This document shows positions 18,055-25,558 of a DNA stretch of 25,558 bases, in pieces. The stretch spans positions 2,501 to 28,058 of the forward strand of contig LSRY02000092.1 of the NCBI GenBank assembly GCA_001643675.2, written 5' to 3'. The notes beneath the pieces are model-generated. The model was not told where the DNA came from. It was given only the letters and a program-made list of their open reading frames with translations, and ran no database searches. How positions within the stretch are numbered: the first letter of the stretch is position 1; every line of letters starts with the position of its first letter. A program made the translations under genes and the position numbers. This stretch comes from Monocercomonoides exilis. Its lineage: Eukaryota > Preaxostyla > Oxymonadida > Polymastigidae.

Positions 18055-19507
18055 TCACAAAATAATCAGAAATATTTTTGATAACCCTCTATAATATTTT
18101 TCATAAAGAAAAGAAATTACTCCATAAAAGCTGACAAAGCTGTCTTCGTATCCTTCTTCTTCCAGCTTTTCAAATATCTCCATTTTGATTGCCTTTCTTT
18201 TCATTTCATCATTTTCACTTTTCTCCTTTCCTTTCAATCGCCTTGAAATGCTCTTATAGAAATGCAGGATTTTGTTTGCCATTTCGTCAACAATTGTTGT
18301 CCCATGAATCTCCTCCAAAACAGCATCAATTGCTCCACCTTTCAGCAAATCATCAACTTTCACATCTTCAACATCTGAAGCAAGTTGAAGTAAATACATG
18401 CTTCTGTTGCAAATTTCTCCATTATTATCCTTACCTGCATAAAATACTTGAACAATCCTGTAAATTAGCCTTGAACAGTCTTCAATTCTCAATTGACAGC
18501 AGAAAATGAAATTCTTCAATGTTCGGCTCCATGAAATCAAAAGAATCTCTTCTTTCGTTTCTTTTCTTTTTCCATTTTCCTCTTCTTTTCTCTTCCAATC
18601 CATACATTTTGAAAGCTCTTCTAATTCTCTCTCTGCTTCTCTCACAAAATGCAGTTCTTTCGTAATCACTTCTTCCAAGCTTTTGTCATTGGAAAAACTT
18701 TTAATCAAACAATCCCAAGCAGATAAATAGGCAACATGAGTCAAATTGCGATGTTCCTGATGATATTGGATTATCTCTTTGACCACATTCAAGTACAATC
18801 CTTGATCCATTTCCTTATTTAAAAAAATGAGAGAAAAATCCAAAAAGAAAGAAAAGAAAGAAAATAAATACACTCATACATTATATAGATAATTGATCAA
18901 GGCCAACAATGCTATTTCCACTTCTTTTTGGTTTCTTCATTATCCTCTTTGTTCGATGCAGCTTTCAGAAGGCAAGGAACACAAATTGATTCCAATTCAT
19001 TAGAAGTATCATCATCTTTCAGTAAAACAAAGCATTCGCAAAGATCGACCAGAAAATTTTCATTCTTTTTCCTTTCTTCTTCTCATTTTCATAAATAATT
19101 ATCTTCTCAAATCTTTTGTTCAGTGAAGAATATTTAAAGTCAAAGATCCAAATTCTTTTCAGCACATTGTAATATCCAGCATGCTTCAACAACAAAATTG
19201 CGTTTCTCCACGATAATGTCTTTTCTTCAATCATTTTGTCCATTTTATCAAACAGTTTTGTTCTGAAAATGGATATGAATTCTTGTTCATTCATTTCCTC
19301 AATCATTCCGTTCATTTCAAGGATTGTATGCTTTTGTTCAATTTCATTACAGTGTTCCAGCTTGCGAAGAAATTCTTCCAAAATTATCGAAACATGTCAA
19401 ATAAAGTTCTTTAAAACAATAGATTAAATTCACACACTTGAAAACCTGTCTGCAAGGGAAAGCTCCTGAACATTGTCAATGGATTTGTCTTCATAACATA
19501 TTTCCAT
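18055..19507 (-). CDS. YHQEHRNLT-family protein A, three exons (uncharacterised)
   Basis: Exon 1, 19507-19438: MEICYEDKSIDNVQELSLAD then RFS. Exon 2, 19374-18880: FLRKLEHCNEIEQKHTILEM onward. Exon 3, 18813-18055: MDQGLYLNVVKEIIQYHQEH onward, about 252 residues. The product would be about 440 residues, helical, Glu/Lys-rich, with ARM/HEAT-like phrases (LLKGGAIDAVLEEIHGTTIV). Its paralogue at 23917-25295 aligns along the full length (KYHQEHRNLT, KLEEEGY). In exon 2 the reading must slip -1 twice: at an A5 run (T run 19066-19070) to reach KNENFLVDLCEC, and at another (18925-18929) to reach KEVEIALLALINYL. The paralogue has KNETLLIDLFES and KEVEMSLLAL in unbroken frame. A third slip at 18070-18072 would replace the end FLIIL with SDYFVNV and a stop at 18047, echoing TDYC in the paralogue. 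Function is unknown; from memory it resembles a large oxymonad gene family. It is either a lightly damaged pseudogene or an intact gene with homopolymer miscalls. Confidence 0.75.
18814..18879 (-). other. Intron 2 of family gene A (66 nt, phase 0)
   Basis: It begins GTATGAGTG and ends TTTAAATAAG and contains a long CTTTCTTT pyrimidine stretch. Joining gives ...INYLYN-EMDQGLY. The homologous intron in the plus-strand paralogue is 61 nt at the same position and phase. Confidence 0.75.
19375..19437 (-). other. Intron 1 of family gene A (63 nt, phase 1)
   Basis: It begins GTGTGTGAATTT and ends TTTTGGAAG. Joining gives ...RFS-K-FLRKLEHC, with the Lys codon split A|AA. The paralogue has an acceptor (TTTTTAG) at the same point before ILSELEKY, which supports the boundary. 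The short frame otherwise starting at 19381 would be an artefact of reading into this intron. Confidence 0.7.
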
Positions 19508-20018
19508 TCTGTCTATTATTAGCAATGATCAATTTGCAGCAAAATTTCAAATGAAAAACAGAAAAACAAACAGAAAAACAAACATTGTTGATAATTGACA
19601 AAATTAAAATATAATTGTCAAACTCGATTCTTTTGCTTAGTAAAAATGTATGTTAAAAAATAAATCACAAAGAAGCTAACGATATAGGCTATTTTAAGCA
19701 AGCAAGAAAGAGTTTAATTTCTTTCTGATCGAATAAACAATAAATTATTTCAAGGATATGGATTGAATTTTGAATGAGATTTTGAACATATTTTAAAATA
19801 TCCAACATGTCTGGAATTGAATATTAAAAAAATATCTATTTTAACATTCTGAGTGGAACAAAGAAGGGAAATTGGTGCTTTTGAACTTTTCGAAGAAGAG
19901 ACAAAAAAGCAACATTTTGTTCATTGATCGTGTGTGTGCTTCAATGCCCCCTTTAAATTAAAACATATTTGTATTTCAATTTTAGCACTCACATTTTGTT
20001 TCATCTGGAAGCTTTACT
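19508..20018. other. AT-rich spacer upstream of family gene A
   Basis: This should contain the gene's promoter. No recognisable initiator or TATA arrangement stands out from the general A/T richness, and no gene is seen. Confidence 0.5.
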
Positions 20019-20648
20019 TCATCGAAATGATTTTTCTGTTATTTCAGTGTATTTGCTGGTTTCCGTGAATGTTCCAAATTTAATGTGTTGAGTATAGTTA
20101 TAAGCAATCGGGATAATTTTATTATTTGTTCGTTTCTTGAGTGGGTCATCCAGGCTGAAGGAAGATTGTGAGGGAATCATGCTTTCAACAATTCGCAGTT
20201 TTTGAAACAAGGACGAATGTCGATTGAATGCCTTTGGAGCAACATCAAGGCAACAATGGGCAAAATTGTTAATTGACCATTGAAAGAGATTCTTTTACAA
20301 AAGGCTTTGAAGCTGTTTGAACATGAAAGTATACGAGAAAACGAAGGAAGATTAATGAAATATGTTGAACCAAGTACATGCTGAATTTTGAATTCATTTC
20401 AACACATTTATCGTTTGATGGTGATTTCCACTTGATGTGTATTTTCCCTTCAAGCTGCTTGTTGCATTTTGTTGAAAGTCATCATTTTTGGTTGTTTTGA
20501 TGGTTATTGTTGATTCACCGATTTCGGTGTGGATTTCGAGGCAAACCTTGAAGCCACATGGAAGAAGAAGAAACGAATCAAAAAGACAGAACAGATAACG
20601 ATAGAAATGTTTGATCAAATTATGTGTGCAATTCGTTAGATGTTGCAT
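20019..20648 (-). pseudogene. Unrecognised minus-strand relict
   Basis: ATG 20648 opens 84 codons (FLLLPCGFKVCLEIHTEIGE, then KNDDFQQNATSSLKGKYTSS) to a TGA at 20394. The same frame continues for 74 more codons of protein-like sequence (NEFKIQHVLGSTYFINLPSF, then QLTILPIVALMLLQRHSIDI) to TGA near 20173. The neighbouring frame then carries MIPSQSSFSLDDPLKKRTNN to 20019. One stop plus one frame change therefore connects about 205 codons of coherent composition. No family is recognised; the hydrophobic start (HFYRYLFCLFDSFLLL) could be a membrane or signal segment. It sits between family gene A and the ABC transporter fragment. Confidence 0.45.
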
Positions 20649-20879
20649 TTGAACAATTTTTATTTTAATAAGAAAGAAAGAAAGATTATTAAAAAATTAA
20701 AATAAATCTAAATTTTTGCAATGATAATTTCATGTTAACACTTTTTCTTTTTCTTTTCTTTTTCCTTTTCTTTTATAATTTTTTGATTTTTCTTTCTTTC
20801 TTTCTTTTTTTCTTTTCTTTTCTTTTTTTTTTTTTGGAATTTCTTTATAACTTCACTCTAAAACTAATTCTAACTGCAG

Positions 20880-22836
20880 ATTATCACCAATTCCATCCAC
20901 GAAAACTTGCAGTCGCTTGTGAATGCGCTCACCCTCATCGTGCTTGTTATCTTGTACTTCTGGCAGCATCTGCCTTTGAATGTGTCTTTCTTGTATCCTT
21001 CCATCCGAATCATTGAATCACTCAGGACATCGCTGAACAGAATTCCGTCGATGTTGAACAGCATCTGGATGGAGAAAACTGTCATTGACAGAGTGGAGAT
21101 GCTGCTGCAGTCTATTGAGTCTGCTGACAAATGCGAAGGAAAAGAAAGAGAAGAGGGAGAAGAGGTGGTTAGAGATATCAGGCCATTTGGAAACGGAAGG
21201 GATGATAAAAGGGAGGAGGAAATGAAGAAAAAGAAGGTGAAGAAGATAAAAAGAAAGAAGATATTGCTGATTTGTCGATGAATTTTGGGAAGGATGAAAA
21301 AGTTCGATTTCATTCACAAACAAAGAAAATTCCAAAAGTGATGATGATGATTATGATGGTGGAGTGAGGTGTATCAAAGAAAACTCATTGAAAGTGTTGA
21401 AAAGAAAGAGAAAGAGATAAAGAAAAAGGGAGCGAAGAAGAAAAAGATCATCATAATGATGACAAAGAAGATATAGTGATTAGCCTGTCAAATGCATCGT
21501 TTGCATGGGGTCGCTGTGAAGTTACCAACAAAAAAATAGAAAGAAATACAAAGAAAAAAGGCAATAAAATGCAACTCAAAACATCGACAAAAGATGAGAA
21601 TGAAGGAGAGGAAAGAAAGAAGATAAAGAAGATGAGAAGAGAAAAGAAGAAAAGAAGAAGAAAAAGGATAAATTGCGATCATCTCCAACTGTTTTGTCAA
21701 CTTCTTCCTCTTCCTTCTTCTTCTTCCTCCTCCTTCCTCCTCCTCTCTTCTTCCTCTTCTTCTCGTCATTCCTCCTTCCTCCACTCGTTTCTCTCGATCT
21801 TCGTCTTGTTGTATGGACTCGATCACTCATCCCACATTAGTCCTCTTCCTTCTCCTTTGCCATCTCCTCGTCCCTTCCTCCACAACACCTCCTTCTCTCT
21901 TCCAAGGCATTCACACTCTCCTCTTCGGCCCTGTTGGCTGTGGCAAGTCAGCGCTGCCAGCGTCCATTCTGGGGGAGACAATCTGTTTGGAAGGGAAAGG
22001 TTATTTGAGGGAAAGGTGGCTTATGTGTCTCAGGTGTGTGAGTTAGAAAGAATAAAAGAAAATTAGTTATTATTTATTTATTATTAATATTTTAATAACT
22101 TTATCTCTTTCAAACATTATATTCATCATTTGTCTCACTGAATTTATATTCTTCTTCTTTTTCTTCCTCTTCTTCTTCTTCTAATATGCATCATGTATCT
22201 GTTCCTCTATCATTTCCGTTCAGATTCCCCACATTTTCAACGACACCATCAAATCCAACATCCTCTTTCACACTCCCTTCGACCCTGTCCGCTTCAATCA
22301 TGTTATTCAAGAATGTTTGTTGGAACAAGACTTGGTCATTGTTCCTGGTGGAGATAAAGCAGAAGTGGGCGAAAGAGGATACAACCTGTTGGGCGGGCGG
22401 CGTGTGCGGATAGCTTTGGCGAGGGCAGTCTATTCATCGGCTGAGGTGTTTCTGTTGGATTACATTTTAGCGAGAGCAAAATGCTCATGTTAAGCAGACG
22501 CTGATGAAAAAGTGCATCTACCAGCTGTTGAAAGGGAAGACTGTCTTTATCGACACACACAACACAAAATATCTGCCTTATTTAGACACAGCCATCGCTA
22601 TGTTGGAAGAAGAGAGGATCAGAAAGATTGGAGGGGTGGAGGAGTTTTAGGGGATTGTGAAAGAGACGGGGAAGTTGATGCACTTTTCGTTGGATGCACA
22701 AAGACAGATCTCTCAATCACTTCCTGTTCATTTGGCAAGTGCTCATCAAGCAGTGGCGAAGGAGGAACAATGTTCTGTCAATGCTTGTTTGATAGGCATC
22801 CCAAATCCAAAGTTCGATGATTACCCTTCCATGTAA
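20880..22836 (+). pseudogene. ABCC-type ABC transporter fragment (end of membrane domain plus NBD)
   Basis: After a pyrimidine-rich acceptor (TTCTAACTGCAG at 20879) the frame reads NSIHENLQSLVNALTLIVLV and SIWMEKTVIDRVEMLL, typical of the last helices of an ABCC transmembrane domain. A charged linker follows, then DIVISLSNASFAW, the first NBD strand. Walker A is GPVGCGKSA (about 21927-21953). VAYVSQ with IPHIFNDTIKSNILF is the Q-loop region, split by an intron at 22034-22223. DLVIVPGGDKAEVGERGYN precedes the signature, which is LLGGR, not LSGGQ. Walker B reads VFLLDY, losing the second Asp; after a +1 shift AHVKQ marks the D-loop region, and FIDTHNTKYLPYLD the H-loop. A TAG (22648) interrupts the tail. 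An active transporter would pump anionic or conjugated substrates. Here most of the first membrane domain and the whole second half are missing, Lys- and Ser-rich runs swell the 21500-21900 stretch, and several frame changes are needed, so it is very probably dead. Confidence 0.85.
22034..22223 (+). other. Intron in the ABCC NBD (190 nt)
   Basis: GTGTGTGAG at the donor and TTCCGTTCAG at the acceptor join ...AYVSQ to IPHIFND in phase 0, exactly the uninterrupted order in ABCC domains. The intron is AT-rich with TTC-rich internal pyrimidines. It is the best-supported intron in the window because a conserved motif spans it. Confidence 0.85.
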
Positions 22837-23916
22837 TTTTGCTGTTGCAGTTAAATGCAAAGCAAACGCCTTCGAGCTTTCGTCGGTTTTTATTATTCTT
22901 TTGTCTTCCGTTCGGAAAAATTATATTTTTAAGTTCAAAAAAATTGAATTTGTGATTGAATTTGTTGGTGTTCTCCATCCGTAGCTGGAACAATATCAAC
23001 AAATCTAATTGTTGTGTTTGAAGCAGGTTTATTGGAAATAAATATCAACTTTTTTTGACAATTTTTCAAAATAAATTTCAAGAGTCTTGCTTTTTCATTG
23101 CTCACAAGAGAGCTTTTCGTTGATATTCTACTTTCGATTCTATTTTATGAGCGTTTTTCAATAACTATGATATTTATTCTTCGAATTCAAAGAAACTTCC
23201 AAATTTAATCGATCAATAAAGGATTTCTGAAGCTCAAATATTCAAAAGCTACGAACAGCGTCTGTGTTCATAAAAGCATCATCATAAAAATTGAGCATGC
23301 TTCCGACGCAAAACCTTTCAAAAAAAAAAAAAAATGAATGGTGTGTTTTTCACGATCATTTCTAATTAAAGGATTAATTTTAGAAAATTCCATTAATAAT
23401 TTATGCTTCTCATCTTCTTTCAGATCTTTGCAGCTTCAGTCAAAATAAAGAATTCATTTTTATGCACGAATGGCAGTTTAATTATTGAGTTATGTTAATT
23501 CAATTCATGTGTATTTATTTGTGATTTTTCCTCATAGATGAAAGACGAATTTTTATCTATTGGTTTGATCAGAAAATTATAAATTTTCTGTTTTTCCATC
23601 TTATTTTAGAGAAAAGTCATAAATATTAACTATCTTCTGTTATACCATGAATTCTACAGCAGATTTATTGAAACTATTAACGCTATTGTTTTTTCCTAAC
23701 TTGATATTATTTTATGTTTGGATTATTTGCATAATTATTAAATTAGTGATGTTATATTAGAAATTTAAAACAACAATTTTTAATAAAAGAAAGTTTCGTA
23801 GATAATTACAACGGAATTTTGATCAATTGATGCATTCATCTCAAAAATTTTTGGGTTTGTTTTAATCATAATTTTCTGTGTTTAATAACAATGTTTTTTA
23901 ATTTCTAAATTTTTAG
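22837..23916. other. AT-rich spacer, no gene seen
   Basis: There are no frames of note. The right end (TTTCTAAATTTTTAG, to 23916) is a good splice acceptor for family gene B, so part of this spacer may be an intron. I searched for an exon resembling exon 1 of gene A (ELSLADRFS) and did not find one. Confidence 0.5.
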
Positions 23917-25295
23917 AAATACTTTCCGAATTGGAAAAATATTCTATTGATGAACAAAAACAAAAGGTTGTTGAAATGAACGCTCTGTTTGACAAGATGA
24001 ACAGAGTTGAACTTAAATCAATTTTTACATCGATATTGTTCAAAAGAATTGACGAATTAACAGAGGAAAAGAATGTGCACTTAGAATATGTAATATTGCT
24101 ATTGAAATATGCTGGCTGCTACAAAGTATTGAATGGCTTGATGAGCATTAGCTCTTGCATTTCTTCATTGGTACAAAAAATAGAAAAGATGATTTTTGAG
24201 GAATGGAAGAAAAAAGGAGAAAAGAACGAAACGCTTCTAATTGATCTTTTTGAAAGCTATTTTACTGTTGGTAACTATTTTACAAAAAAAGTTATATCAA
24301 TCGGCGTGCCATTCCTTTTGAAAGTTGCTTTGAGAAAAGATACAAATACAGAAATCAAAGAAGTGGAAATGTCATTATTGGCTTTAAGTTGTATTCAATT
24401 ATCTGAAGTTTGAAATTTTCATTTTCTTTTATGATATTTTAGTGTTTCTTTCTTTCTTTCTTGAATAGAAATTAGATAAAAAAGCATATTTAAGTTATGC
24501 TTCAGAAATCATCAAATATCATCAGGAGCATCGCAATCTGACACGACTTGCTTACCAATCCGCTTGGTGTTTTTTGTTGAGCAGGTTAGAAAAAGAAAGA
24601 AAACTCGGATATATTATTGTGAACAAGCTTCATTTCGTAAAAGAAGCAATAAGAGAATTTGAAGAGCTGCTGGGGCGTGTGCAATGGAAAGAAATGAAAA
24701 GCAGAAAAAAAGAAACAAAAGAAATGTGGATTATCAAAAGGTGGATTTCGACACTTTATTTGTGTTTTGATAATTGCACCCTTAGCAGTGAAGATAATGT
24801 GAAGATGGTTGCATGCGTAGTGAAAGTGGGGAGGGAAGCAAGATGCGCCAGAAGAAAAATCAACGAAAAATGTGTTGATCTATTTAATTTAATCGTTGGG
24901 GCTACAAATATACCCTTTGAAGACATTGCTAAAGGCGGAGCAATTGATTTTGTTCTGGAAGAGCATTATCAAACAACAATAGAATATGTGACAATACCCA
25001 GAGGTGTTTGATATTCATGAGCTCTCTTCTATTCAGAATGAGAGCAAGAAAGGAGAAAATGAATACGGTTGTGTCATTTTTGGCTCCGATTTGGTGTAAA
25101 CTGACCAGAAAGGAAAGCGAAAGCGCCTTTCAGGCAAAAACAGAAGCAGAGAAAAGAATGGCCATTGACAAGCTGGAGGAGGAAGGATACGACGACATCG
25201 TTGTCAGCTTCTATGGGATGTTTAATGGGGACAAGTACTATTTTCATGTTTCAAAGAATTTTACGGATTACTGTATTCATTGCAAGGCCTCGTAA
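23917..25295 (+). CDS. YHQEHRNLT-family protein B (uncharacterised, 5' exon not found, 3' part disrupted)
   Basis: Exon 23917-24407 reads ILSELEKYSIDEQKQKVVEM through ILLLKYAGCYKVL, VPFLLKVALRK and KEVEMSLLALSC with no frame break. The next exon, from 24469, reads YASEIIKYHQEHRNLTRLAY through NKLHFVKEAIREFEELLGRV, KGGAIDFVLEE and TTIEY. After 24985 homology to protein A stops: the frame ends at TGA 25009, and another frame (MAIDKLEEEGYDDIVVSFYG, then NFTDYCIHCKAS) carries the expected C-terminus to 25295. The gap either holds a small insertion or replacement, or one or two short introns (a GTGACA...CTATTCAG pair is possible at about 24989-25037). No start codon is visible at the 5' end, which opens directly after an acceptor. 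The ARM-like helical composition matches A; function is unknown. The two genes are transcribed away from each other, 4.4 kb apart. Confidence 0.7.
24408..24468 (+). other. Intron of family gene B (61 nt, phase 0)
   Basis: GTTTGAAATTTTC at the donor and TTTCTTGAATAG at the acceptor, with a (TTTC)n pyrimidine tract. Joining gives ...CIQLSE-KLDKKAYLSYA. Position and phase match intron 2 of gene A. An alternative acceptor at ATTTTAG (24442) would break the alignment. Confidence 0.75.
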
Positions 25296-25558
25296 TGACA
25301 TGTTTCTTGATAGGGAATCTATTCTTTATGCGGTATTTCAAACTTTTGAAGAAAAAAATTGGTATTTTTCTGCAACAAAAACGACTTTGTCGTAATCGCT
25401 GTCATCAACTTCTTCGACTTTGTCATCATCATCATCACCGTCTTTTTCTTCAAATTCTACTTCATTTTCTTCTTCATATTCTTCTTCATGTTCTTCTTCG
25501 TATTCTTCGTCTTCTAAAAATTTCAAAGTTAGAAAATTTTTACCGTATATTTCTCTTT
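25296..25558 (-). CDS. Acidic minus-strand frame, possible 3' exon of a gene entering from the right
   Basis: The minus-strand frame 25526-25338 is almost entirely Glu/Asp (EEYEEEHEEEYEEENEVEFE, then DGDDDDDKVEEVDDSDYDK) and ends VVFVAEKYQFFSSKV at TGA 25338. Just upstream on that strand, GGTAAAAATTTTCTAACTTT leads to TTTTTAG, which could be a very short intron with a CTAAC branch point. Acidic tails are common in this window (compare the recombinase N-terminus), but such a frame can also arise from (TTC)n-like sequence, so support is weak. Confidence 0.3.

Noticed and set aside
1-25558. CRISPR array, rRNA, or bacterial operon
   Set aside because: No regularly spaced direct repeats with unique spacers, no rRNA-like conserved blocks, no ribosome-binding sites; introns indicate a eukaryote.

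Overview
The window looks like nuclear DNA of an AT-rich, intron-bearing protist. Evidence seen directly: short GT...AG introns (61-66 nt and one of 190 nt) interrupt recognisable coding sequence, spacers are very AT-rich, (TTC)n and other simple repeats are common, hairpin-like transposon remnants are present, and there is no operon structure. The standard genetic code fits: the 710- and 585-codon frames use CAA/CAG for Gln and end at ordinary stops. From memory only, the paired YHQEHRNLT proteins and the style of the recombinase resemble large uncharacterised families of the oxymonad Monocercomonoides. I treat that assignment as likely but unproven.

Layout. 1-1467 is AT-rich with no convincing gene. 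1468-4714 (minus) is a tyrosine-recombinase locus: a short possible N-terminal piece, an N-terminal segment, a Glu/Asp/Ser-rich middle, the catalytic domain, a Myb/SANT-like segment and a charged tail, all in one order but separated by +/-1 frame changes. 4715-6018 is spacer with a 240-bp inverted-repeat element. 6055-7888 (plus) encodes a protein built from nineteen 30-residue ankyrin-like repeats. 7889-9782 is spacer with faint coding debris. 9783-12850 is a GC-richer island of broken reading frames (unrecognised pseudogene material) with several in-frame codon repeats. 12853-17750 is AT-rich spacer with two adjacent hairpin elements, followed by a 178-bp (TTC)n tract.

18055-19507 (minus) and about 23917-25295 (plus) are two divergently oriented members of one protein family that share an intron position. 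Between them lie a minus-strand relict at 20019-20648 and an ABCC-type ABC transporter fragment at 20880-22836. The fragment keeps the last membrane helices of one half and one nucleotide-binding domain, with a degenerate signature motif and Walker B plus an in-frame stop.

Two gene classes are visible: AT-rich, fast-evolving family genes (recombinase, repeat protein, paired family) and GC-richer broken remains of more conventional genes (ABC transporter, island). No pathway links the genes; the region reads as repeat- and family-rich accessory DNA. Several frame breaks in the AT-rich genes are single bases missing from A or T runs, and comparison of the two paralogues pins two of them, perhaps three. 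Base-calling error or recent decay are therefore both possible.
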